Origin: Knoxdaviesia capensis
Lineage: Eukaryota; Ascomycota; Sordariomycetes; Microascales; Gondwanamycetaceae
Reading direction: 5' to 3'
Assembly (NCBI GenBank): GCA_001510575.1
Contig: LNGK01000004.1
Span: 3,470,667-3,534,666 of the forward strand
DNA length: 64,000 nt
Both the position numbers and the translations under genes were made by a program. Shown in pieces: positions 45,430 to 55,583 of the stretch. Every line of letters starts with the position of its first letter. Within the stretch, counting starts at the first letter, position 1. The notes under the pieces are model-generated. The model had not been told where the DNA came from and searched no databases. It was given only the letters and a program-made list of their open reading frames with translations.

Positions 45430-46797
45430 GAGCTTGGTGCTGCTCCGCCACATTTCCCTGTTTCGATATTTTGGCGATGTACAACACATTTGTAGTTCAT
45501 AGAATCCCTCACCGATGTCCTTTTTTTCATAGACACAACTCCCAGCCAGCTACCACTGGTGATGATGTATTATACTAATTCTTTTTTTTTGTCCATTTGT
45601 CTGACCTTGACATGTGTGCCGTGGTTATCGCGTTTCAGATACATACGTTCCTTGGCCCTTATATCTCCTCCATGGCCTTGGGATCACTTATAAACGCAAG
45701 ATGAATGACACAAATGCTCGGCCAGCCAGTTGTGTGTCCGAGGGTTTTTTTACCCCGGCCACGATCGGCTGGCCACGGCATTGTACCTCTATCAGAACTG
45801 GGACTTTGAAGCATTGAGTACCCGGATTACAGAGAATACTACATGATATTTGGAAGGAGTGCTCTCTCGTTCATTGTCAGGAGACTCGGCGATGTGATGA
45901 ACTGGCGGTGACTTTTGAGTTCATATGACAGATTTATATACGAGGACTAACGTTTCCTTCCCGCACGAACCCGCACCTCCAAAATCGGGGGGGGCGCCTC
46001 CGGTTCCCCACGGACAACGTTCGTGTACCCCCGCCACGTTGGAAAGAAAAAAACAATTATTCATTTCATCGTCAAAGCAATTTTGATTGCAAACGACGTG
46101 TATGTATGACTGAGGTGCCCCTGCAACGTAACACACGGGATTTCGAGGAAGCAATACAGGTGCTTCCGGCATATCGGAAGTGGGCGGTAGGCGATGTATG
46201 GAGATGGAGATATCTGTAAGACCAAAGCGAGTTGGAGGTCGTGCACTATCGAGATTACTATGTTCGGCGCACACATGGTTGTTAGAGTAGTACATGTTCC
46301 CACACAACTGGCCGCCCGAGAAGAAAAGTCCCTGGAAACAATCGAGGCGGTGAACACGCAGGTTCTAGAATATCGACCGCCATTTCTACCTGCAGATTCT
46401 GTCATGGGTACGAAAATTTGGACGACGACCCCATATTAACTGGAAGGGGCGGAAGGTACCAGCGACACAGCATTGGCCAACCGGAAAAGTCACCAGGCAA
46501 GTTTGCAGCCAAAAGCAGAAAGAGGCAGCCACAACACTGTGGCAGCGGGTATTTCAGGGTTGAAATTTTTAGTGGTCCAGTGAAGCTTTTTCAGGTCGCT
46601 CCTGCACACAACAGCATTTTGCCCCACTACGAAAAACGCACACGCACAGAGATTTGCGCCAGCGATCTTGCCGAGACTTAATAATGGGGGGGTTTTTTTT
46701 CTTCTTTTTTTTTTTGTGGTTATTACGAAAGATCTTATTATGCCTTTTCGTCCTTGGTGGCGGTAAAACCTCCAACTTCGATGCCTTTGCCCTGCCG
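45430..46797. other. Intergenic region between CYM1 and ODC (1.4 kb)
   Basis: It holds the CYM1 3' UTR and the upstream promoter region of ODC. Poly-T and A/G homopolymers occur (for example 45580-45592 and 46690-46716). No gene was recognised. Confidence 0.55.
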
Positions 46798-46805
46798 TAT
46801 AAATA
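46798..46805 (+). promoter_or_regulatory. TATA box of the ornithine decarboxylase gene
   Basis: TATAAATA is followed by about 90 nt of very CT-rich sequence (46830-46920), the usual place of transcription initiation in fungi. It lies 1.2 kb before the start codon, which implies a very long leader. Confidence 0.6.
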
Positions 46806-46839
46806 ATCTCTGGCCTCCACAAATTTCTCGATTCCCGCT

Positions 46840-47996
46840 CTTCTCTTTTTTTCCCAACTCCCCTCTTCTTTTTTTTCCCTTCCTTTCCCATTTCCTCCTC
46901 TTTTTTTCTTTTCTTTACCCACCACTACTTTTCTGATCACCACATCAAAACAACTTGTCTTACTTGAGCTTCATCGCTTTTTATCGCCAATTTCGATTGT
47001 TCATGCAATCGTGTGTCGTTTTTTCGCATCTTGATTAAATGTTAGTCACTGATACGGTCTTGACTTTGTGACATCGCCGATTTTCACTGGCCCCAGTCGC
47101 GCACGAGTTTTGGTTGTGGGCTTTTTCTATACCAGCGTATTTTGATACTGGCCCTACCCAGCCAATCATCATCGACGACACAGCCGATCTCTCATCCATC
47201 ACAACTATTCCGTCACCACCACGTACACCTATACACCGTAATAGAGAGAGTATCTATCTCCGCTGAACGGTCAACCACTCGCAATCAGCCTGCACAGCCA
47301 GCCATCTGGACGACCTCGTGGATACGCTCGTTGTGTTCTGGCCGCCACTGCCGACTCTTGCTCTTCTGCCGTCGTCTTCTCGCCACGTCATCTCGTGAGC
47401 CGTTGCTAACCTTGACTGTGGACGGCTTCATAGTGCGAACTCTCTCCATAACCTCTTGATTTGGGCATGCCTTTGTGCCCCTTCAAAGGCATCCAAATCC
47501 ACCACGGCTTCCCCGGCCGCGCCTCTTCCCAGTGAACAAGATTTCGGCCTGCAAAAGACCTTCCATATCATCAACCTTCGCCCCCCGCCGACCTCTGCTG
47601 AACTTCCGTAACGACGCTTTCGATCCGTTTCTTTTCGTTCTTGTGTTCGACCAAGATCCCCAGTTCCACCCCCACCACCACCAGCTGCCGCATAGGACGA
47701 CTTCAGCGGTTCTTCCTCTAACCGGGGAGGAGTCGACGAGGCCGAGCCAGTCTACGGAGGAATCTTCAATTTCCTACCCTTTCCGACCACCGTAACACCT
47801 TTTTATTCCCCCGTCGCAGGCTTTTCGCCCGTCGATCACCGGATAATCTTCCCCTTTTCATTCTTTGACCCTCCTGAGATTCTCTTTCTGAGTTTCTTGT
47901 CAAATTTCTCTCACTTTTTCCCGTTCAACATTACGCCCCCCCACGCCTTCTCACTCTCGATCCGTCATCTCCTGCAGGAGCACTCCGGATCAAGGC
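46840..47996 (+). promoter_or_regulatory. Long 5' leader of ODC with uORFs
   Basis: About 1.1 kb follows the CT-rich initiation zone. It contains only three ATGs, against roughly 18 expected by chance. They open short frames: 47003-47038 (11 codons), 47039-47071 (10 codons, its ATG directly abutting the previous TAA) and 47467-47535 (22 codons, MPLCPFKGIQ...RASSQ). A separate frame is open without ATG from about 47475 to 47795 and ends SISYPFRPP-stop. ODC homologs from yeast to mammals are known to carry conserved regulatory uORFs, most with non-AUG starts. Introns within the leader are possible and not resolved. Confidence 0.55.
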
Positions 47997-49415
47997 ATGG
48001 CAACAACTGTTATTGAACGTCTTGCTCCCGCAATCAATCACCACGGTCTTCTCAAGCAGTCCCGTATCGGTGATCATTACCCACGTTACAATGGAGCTTT
48101 TCACGCCAAGCAGCTGATTGGCGACGCTCTCCGCCAGCGTGTGGAGAGTATTGACCATGAAAATTGCGATCCCGGCGACGAGGATACCTTCTTCGTTGCC
48201 GACCTCGGGGAAGTCTACCGCCAGCACCTTCGCTGGAAGCAGCAGCTCCCCCGTGTCCACCCCTTCTACGGTAAGTTTCCGACGTCTTGACTCTTTTGCT
48301 TCACGCCAGTAATAGTGTTTGCAAGCTAACACGCATGTTACTGTCCAGCTGTTAAATGCAACCCCGACCCCAAGGTTCTCCGCCTTCTGGCTGAACTTGG
48401 AACCGGATTTGACTGCGCTTCGAAGGGAGAAGTCGAGCAGATTCTGAGCATGGGAGTCGATGCCAACCGCATCATCTATGCCCAGCCCTGCAAGACCAAC
48501 TCTTATGTCCGCTATGTTCGCTCTGCCGGAGTCAAGCAGATGACCTTTGACAACACCGACGAGCTCCGCAAGGTTGCCAAGCTCTTCCCTGATGCTGAGC
48601 TTTTCCTCCGCATCATGACCGACGACACTTCCAGCCTTTGCCGCCTCAGCATGAAGTTTGGAGCCGCCATGGATACCACCGATGGGCTTCTTGCCCTTGC
48701 CAAGGAGCTGGGCCTCAACGTTGTTGGCGTCAGCTTCCACGTTGGATCCGGAGCGTCCGACCCTCTGGCGTTCAGAAAGGCCGTCCAGGATGCCCACACC
48801 GTGTTTGAACAGGCTGCCTCGTACGGCTTCAACCTGCACACCCTTGATGTGGGCGGTGGCTTCTGCAGCGACACGTTCATTGACATGGCTGGAGCTCTGC
48901 GTTCGGCTCTGGACGAGTACTTCCCTCCTCAGAGAAACGTCCGTCTGATTGCTGAGCCTGGCCGCTTCTACGTTGCCACTGCGTTCACGATTGCCTGCAA
49001 TGTCATTGCCCGCCGCACGATTGAAAACGCCAACGATGACCAGGACGGCTACATGCTGTACGTCAATGACGGCATCTACGGCAACTTCTCCAGCATCATG
49101 TTCGACCACCAGCACCCGGATGCTCGAATCCTCCGGGCCAGCGAGTCCTTCCACTACGAGACGTTTGCCGCCCACCCGTGCGCGCGTCCCGAGGGATTCG
49201 AGTACTCGATCTGGGGCCCGACCTGCGATGGAATCGACCGCATCACCGAGAGCATTCACTTTTCCGAGGTTCTCGATGCTGGCGACTGGCTCTACTTTGA
49301 GAACATGGGTGCCTACACCAAGTGCTCGGCCACCCAGTTCAACGGATTCTCCAACGACCATGATGTCATTTATGTGTGCAGCGAGCCGGCTGCTAAGATG
49401 CTCGCTGGCGTCTAG
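47997..49415 (+). CDS. SPE1: Ornithine decarboxylase
   Basis: Two exons, 47997-48270 and 48349-49415, encode 446 aa, as expected. The intron (78 nt) starts GTAAGT and ends CAG with a GCTAAC branch site, and it splits the PLP motif: K94 in FYAVKCNP is the PLP Schiff-base lysine. Other landmarks are FDCASKGEVEQIL, H222 in SFHVGSGASDP, LDVGGGFCSD, EPGRFYVA, YVNDGIYGNF, and the catalytic C384 in WGPTCDGIDRI, with C-terminal FENMGAYT. The enzyme makes putrescine from ornithine, the first step of polyamine synthesis, in the cytosol as a homodimer. It ends at KMLAGV with no long C-terminal extension. The leader suggests translational control by polyamines. Confidence 0.97.
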
Positions 49416-50815
49416 TTGCGCATACAAAAGTCACATGGCAATTTTGGACGAACAGCCTGTCCGCGCAGTGGAAACCCAAGCGAAAACCCAGGAGTGCGAA
49501 CCGAATTTTATTTTGAGGCATAAGAGTTAATTTGATTTATTTCCTTTCTGCCATGCATTATGGCAGAAGAATATTGTTTTAGATTCGAATAATATTTTCC
49601 TAGGAGAACCAACTGGAGGTGTGGATCTGCACAACTAAAGAAAACCTGGCGGAGAGATGGGACGGGGTCTTAAACCTTAGAAACTGACAAAAAAGTAATA
49701 AATAGCTGCGTGACCGTTCCCATTATTCTGCCTTTTCCGATCGTGACCCAGTGATGGAAGGTTCTTGTGATGAAAACATATCTACTCCGAAGACCGTGTT
49801 TTTGTGCGAGTTTGTTTCCTCTGTCAAGTCTCTTGAGGGAGGGAGGCCAGATTGCGTCCAAAAAAAAAATTGAAAAACAGAAAAAAAGAAAAAAAAAAAG
49901 ATAAAAAGATTAAAAAAAAAAAAAGGGAAAAACGCAGCTTGTAAAGTTACCCCTCCCCCGCATCAAGAGTTTTGCTCCAGTCAGCGATAAGCCAGGAAAC
50001 CAGCCCTGATAAGGGCACACCTGCCAAAGAGCATTTTCAGGGCTGGAATGCGCCCGAACGTCGTGAAGGCAATTGCGAGATCTCATGGATAATTAACCAA
50101 ATAACCACAGCGACGAAGTTCGCATTGTTATATATCTGCATTGTTCCACCAGACCAGCCCTGGGATGCCGGCCGAAGCATTGCACAGCTGAAGGGGCGCT
50201 TGCTTATAAGAACGAGCTTTCTGGTCTGGTCTGGTCCACGCACGTAGCAGGCAAACAAAATGCCACACGGCAGACACAGACGTTGGGTCGGTGCTATTGT
50301 CTCCATGCGGGCAAGTGCATGCAGTCAGAAAATAGAGAAAAGAATACTTGTGAGATTCTGAGGATGACTTTGTGCTTGATTCGTTTTACACGCCCGGAGC
50401 CGGTCCATGCCGAACTTGGGAATGCGTCCATTGTTCCCGCTGCATTTCAGGTCGTAAGTGACAGCGCCCCGTGTTTAAGCCCGCTACCAGCCGTCGCCAG
50501 CGGGTGGCAGCTGTCGGGCGTTCTTAGTATTGTTCTTTCCCTCCTCTTTTTTCTTCTCTCTCTCTCTCTCTCTCTCACTCACTTCGCAGCATTATCACGA
50601 TCGCTTCCTCTCTCTCCACGTCAGCCCTGGTCTATCTTTTCTAACTTCTTCCCGTCCGTGCCTCTCCTTCTCTCGTTTTCTTCTCTTGCTCTTTTCGTCT
50701 TTCTCACCTCCGGCCCTTCTATCAATTCTTGTATATCAGTGTTTCACTTAGGGTTCTTCCGTTGCTGATTGTGTGATTGGTGTGCAGGTGTCTCCAGCCT
50801 GTAGCAAAGCTTCAG

Positions 50816-50977
50816 GTATGTGCAGCGTGCCTTGAGGGGCAAGTCACAACGTGCCGTCTCACCCTGCTGGAGGGCTAAACAGACGCCAAAGATGACCCTC
50901 CCTGCTTATTCTTTGCGATCTAGCGGAGTTGCTAACTAATACAACTGGCTTCGGGTGTGTGTGTGATTGGCAAACAG
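50816..50977 (+). other. Probable 5' leader intron of the SDD3-like gene
   Basis: The donor is GTATGT at 50816, the branch site GCTAAC at 50931-50936, and the acceptor AACAG ending at 50977. This is a full consensus set in the non-coding leader. A second donor (GTAAGT at 51073) may pair with a CAG ending at 51143 or 51166. Confidence 0.5.
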
Positions 50978-51374
50978 CGAGTGTTCGTGTGAAGTGCGAC
51001 GCTCTCCCCAAGTCTAACCCTGAGGTTGACTCTCAAGATCCCCGGCGCACTGGACAATAGCAGTTTCAGCTGGTAAGTTTGATTGTGTTGACGATAGCGA
51101 GACCTCCGGCTTCCATTGTTCCGGCCCACTCCCCTCATACCAGCCCTTATGTCGAGATGGCTGTCAGCATGTGAATGCATTTCCTTCTTATATATACCGA
51201 CGGCTTTTTCCTCGACACTGGCGTTTTCAAGATGCTGAGCTTGGTATCATCTTCCAAGCTCATTTCCCTTCCTGTCCTGCTTGCTGTTTCTTATTCTTCT
51301 ATTCAAACCTTTCGTTATACACCTCCCCTCTTCCAAGCATTTGCGTCAAACTAACAAATTCACGCCACTTTCAC

Positions 51375-51398
51375 TATATATATATATATATATATATA
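51375..51398. repeat. (TA)12 microsatellite
   Basis: A perfect TA run about 140 bp before the SDD3-like start codon; it could also act as a TATA-like element. Confidence 0.85.
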
Positions 51399-51535
51399 GA
51401 CGTTGGTCACCTCCTTGCAGATCTTAATATCAGACTCCAGCGTCTCTCTGTCTAACTTTACTCCTAGCCCTCCCAGCATTGACTGTGTCGTTCATTCACA
51501 CCTCTCCTAGTCCCCTCTCCCTCCAGTTTCTCACC

Positions 51536-54500
51536 ATGGCTACCTCAACTACTCAGCTCCCGCCGGGCTGGACCATTGTCCAGAAATTCGACACCAAGTA
51601 TGTCCAGAGCACCATCACCCAGTACCTCTCGACCAAGACGGGCATGCAGGTGGTTGTCAACGATCGCAAGGGCCCGACCATCTCGGGCGAGTTCGTTCTC
51701 GCCACCGAGATTCTTGACAACACCGGCGCCCCCCACACGCTGGAGCATCTGGTGTTCATGGGCTCCCGCAGCTACCCGTACAAAGGACTGTTGGATCGCC
51801 TGGCCTCCCGCGCCTACTCCAACACCAACGCCTACACCGCCATCGACCGAACCTCGTACACCCTCGAGACCGCCGGCTGGGACGGCTTTGCCCAGATCCT
51901 CCCCGTGTATCTCGAGCATGTCCTTCTGCCCACCATCACCGATGCTGCCTGCGTCACCGAGGTCTGGCACATCAACGGCGAGGGCAACGACTCGGGCGTC
52001 GTCTACTCGGAAATGCAGGCTCTTCAGTTCCAGCCCCAGGAGCTCATCTCCACGCGAGCTCGCCATCTGATCTACGACACCAACTGCGGCTTTCGCTACG
52101 AAACTGGCGGGATGCCCGATGAGCTGCGCACGCTCACCCACGACCGCATCCGCGAGTTCCATCGGGAGATGTACCAGCCGCGCAATCTCTGCTTGGTTCT
52201 ATGTGGTGAAGTCGATCACCAGAACCTTCTCGATATTCTCTTCAAATTTGAGAAGAGCATCGAGAATGATGTTCCCTCTCTTGATTCCCCGTTCAAGAGG
52301 TATGTTGTTGCATTCACCCATCATCACCCTTCTTTTCCCACTCAAGAAAGGTTCCCAGTCCTAAGACAGTGGTTCACTCCAAACTAACCAGCCCCTAGAC
52401 CCTGGATTGATTCTCCCCAGCCGGCTCCCATCTCCAGCACTCATATTGAGACGGTCGAGTTCCCCGAGGCCGACGAGTCTGTGGGTGAGATCCAGATCAC
52501 CTTCATTGGCCCTGACTGCATGAACCTGCTTGAAGTCCGTGCTATCGAGGTTCTCCGCTCTTACCTCCTCGATTCGTCCGCCTCGGTTCTCGAGAACGTC
52601 CTTGTCGAAAAGGAGCAACTGGCCAGCTCAATTGAGCTGTGGATGGAGGAGCGCCCGTCCAGTCTCATCCGTATTCGTGCCAGCGGTGTTGCCACCGAGA
52701 AGCTTGCGCAGGTGGATACGCGCATCATGGATCTTCTCCAGGAAGTTACCTCCAAGCCGCTGGATATGGCCTATCTGCAAAACCGCATTCGCATCGAGAA
52801 GCGGTCGGTCATCTTCCAGTGCGAAGACATGGTGTCCGCCCTGTCTGACTCTATCGTCTTCAACTTTGTGTATGGAAAGCGGGACGGATCCACCCTTCGC
52901 AGCCTCGAGACACTTGACGAATACGACACTCTGGCCAAGTGGACTGATGACCAGTGGCGCGCGTTCCTGGACAAGTGGATCGCCTCAGCCCCGCGGATCT
53001 CCATCCTGGGAAAGCCCTCCAAGGCTATGGCCCAGCGCGTCAAGGAGGAAGAGTTCGCACGTCTCGCCAAGAGAAAGGAGGAGCTGGGGCCTGAAAAGCT
53101 GGCCGAGCTTGGCCGACAGGTTGAAGAGGCCAACAAAATCAACAGCCAGCCTATCCCTGAGGATCTGATCAAGCAATGGCCGGTCCCGGGCACCGAGTCT
53201 ATCCACTTCATTCACTCGTCTTCCGCTCGCCTTGGCCCCGCCCGCGCGCTGGGTGTCGAGAAGACCACGGCCCAGGATATCATTGACAAGGCCCCGGCTG
53301 ACAATGCGCGCCTGCCCTTCCTGCAGTTTGAGCACGTCCCCAGTTCCTTTGTGCGGGTGATTGCTCATATCTGCACTCAGAACATCCCTGTCCACCTCAA
53401 GCCTCTGCTGAGACTCTACGAGGAGAACTTCTTCAACACCCCAATCACCAGAGCCGGCAAGCGCATTGAGTTTGAGCAGGTGGTCAGTGAGCTGGAGAAC
53501 GATGCCGTCCGGTACGGAGTGCGTCAGGCCACTGGGCTGGGAGACCAGGACGGTATCTGCTTTGACATTGTCGCTGAAGCCCACAACTATTCTGCGGCTG
53601 TGGAATGGCTGCGGGCTCTCATGTACGACAGCGTCTTCGATGCCGAGCGCTTGGCGTCCAGCCTTGCCAAGATGCTTGCGGATTTCCCCGAGACGAAGCG
53701 TGATGGCCACAGCATGGGTAGCGAAATTGCTTCTGCCATTCACGTCAAGCCCACTGTGAGCAAGTACGCCAAGCGTGTGCTGGTCCAGTCGGTGTACTGC
53801 CGCCGGCTGAAGAAGCTTCTTGCGGACGAGCCTGAGACGGTCCTGGGGTGGATGGAGGAGCTGCGCAAGTCCCTCCTGAGCTGGAATAACATGCGCATCA
53901 TCGTCGTTTCCGACCTCACGCGCCTTGCTGAGCCGGCTGCGGTGTGGAATGACTGGGCGCGGTTCCCGAGGTCCGGCACGGAGTCGAGCGACGACACCAC
54001 CCTTGCTTCCATCCCGTCTCCTTTCAGCCTCCTTTCGGAAGAGGGCAAGAACCCAGGGTCTCTCGGAGTCACGCTGGTGCCCATGGCGACTCTCGACAAC
54101 ACGTACAGCTACAGCGTGACGCGCGGCATCACCAGCTTCGACGACCCGCAGCTGGCGGCGACGTTTGTGTCGATCAGCTACCTGGAGCTGGTCGAGGGCC
54201 CGCTGTGGAACGCGGTGCGCGGGCAGGGCTACGCGTACGGCTGCAGCTTCGGGCGCGACATTGTCGAGCAAGGGTACCTCAAGTTCTACGTGTACCGGTC
54301 GCCGGACGCGAGCAAGGCGCTGGCGGCGTCGCGCGAGGTGGTGCGCAAGATCATCGACGGCGAGACGGCGATCACGACGAACCAGATGGAGGGCGCCATC
54401 TCGCAGCTGGTGTCGGTGTGGGCGAACGAGCAGTCGAGCATGCGGTCGGCCGCGCTGAGCAACTACACGCTCGGCGTCGTTCAGCAGCTCGCGCCCGACT

Positions 54501-54934
54501 GGTACGACCAGATGCTGGCCCGGGTGCGGCGGGTGACGCCGGACGAGATGCGCACGGCGATGCGCGAGGTGCTCATCCCCGTGTTCGAGCCCGGCCGCAG
54601 CAATGTGGTTGTGACGTGCAACCCTCTGCTTGAAGAAGTGAGTATTTTTGTCTTGTTCCGTTCCCCTCTCTTCCACCAGATGTGGTATCCTGCCCCCCTC
54701 CTTTTCCAACCCGTGCATCACTAACATCGTTCTTTTTCCAACTCCTAGTCTCTCACCCAATCGTTCAAGGATGCCGGATATGCCGTTTCGGTCAAGACCC
54801 TCGCGGACTTCGAAGACGACTTTGGACTCAAGGCCAAAGACGGAGATGACGATGAAGATGAGGAGGAGGAAGAGGATGGCGACGATGATGGACATGATCA
54901 TAGCCAGTGCAGCAGCGGCGAGGAGTCGGACTGA
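51536..54934 (+). CDS. SDD3: M16C zinc metalloprotease, SDD3/YOL098C-like
   Basis: Three exons, 51536-52299, 52399-54637 and 54749-54934, encode 1062 aa. Introns are 99 and 111 nt (GTATGT..TAG, GTGAGT..TAG). The inverted zinc motif is H67-TLE-H71 in GAPHTLEHLVFMGS, with the distal ligand E159 in GVVYSEMQAL. There is no targeting sequence: the N terminus (MATSTTQLPPGWTIVQKFDT) leads straight into the domain, so a cytosolic enzyme is likely, unlike CYM1. The second half has ELVEGPLWNAVRGQGYAYGC, matching the R/Y substrate site of the inactive half. The last exon codes for a highly acidic tail rich in Asp and Glu with His (GDDDGHDHSQCSSGEESD). Relatives are budding yeast YOL098C and fission yeast proteins without a settled substrate. 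Confidence 0.9.
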
Positions 54935-55583
54935 AGGGGGAAACAGCTGCTTATTTCAGAATCTTGCGTGATTGATCTCTAGTTTCTTTTGGAGAATCAA
55001 GTTGAGGAATGACATTTCCAAGATTCTAGACAAGGACGTGAAAAAAGAAAATGACCCGATCGTCTGAAGTGTTTGTGAATGTTCCGCTCATAAACCCATC
55101 TCAGTCCTCACTAGCCACTTCGGCGCAACCCTTATAAAGTCCAACCCTAACCCTATCCAACCCGAATTTCCGGGCCAAAGGTATTTATCCGGATCTTTTA
55201 AAGCTATTCGTTGTTCAAAATGAAGCGGGACAGCTCCAAACTGAGGAAGGAAACGTGAGACGAACATTGAAGATCAGCCGTGAAGTTCGTAAAGGTGACC
55301 GAGATACCTTCAAACCCAACTTCCGAGAACACTACTCTACCAACAAACCTATGTTTTGTTTACACTTTATCCAAGCCGCCGATTTGCAAGCTTTGCCTTC
55401 TCGATTTTCCCCAAAAGTCCCCGCGAACTCTCCCTCCCCGCCCTGTCAGAAGCTTCACCAAAACGGAAACAGGACGAAGTTGAACTGTTCGTCCGCAGTC
55501 CCGGTCACTTCGCGCGACATAAAAGAGAGACGCTTTTTTTTTTTTGCAGCAACCGCTGTGCCCTGAATCGCACTTCCGCGGCA
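54935..55583. other. Intergenic region upstream of the ZW10-like gene
   Basis: The 0.65 kb holds the SDD3-like 3' UTR and the ZW10-like promoter. A telomere-type AACCCTAACCCTA lies at 55143-55155, about 430 bp before the start codon. No other gene was recognised. Confidence 0.6.
55143..55155 (-). promoter_or_regulatory. Telomere-type repeat upstream of the ZW10-like gene
   Basis: AACCCTAACCCTA, two tandem units, followed by a further AACCC at 55159. Its position fits a promoter element. Confidence 0.55.

Larger units (their letters stand above)
49416..51535. other. Intergenic region and leader between ODC and SDD3-like gene (2.1 kb)
   Basis: The left end is the ODC 3' UTR with A-rich homopolymer stretches (49859-49925). 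A CT-rich zone at about 50535-50580 may be the initiation region of the downstream gene. Probable leader introns follow at 50816-50977 and possibly from 51073. A (TA)12 tract is at 51375-51398. No other gene was recognised. Confidence 0.5.

Noticed and set aside
47931..49427. 498-codon open frame antisense to ODC
   Set aside because: It mirrors the ODC exons; GC-rich third positions keep antisense frames open. Its translation has no domain and it runs through an ODC intron.
52985..54901. 638-codon open frame antisense to the SDD3-like gene
   Set aside because: Composition artefact of GC-biased codons on the sense strand; rich in Arg/His/Val without fold.
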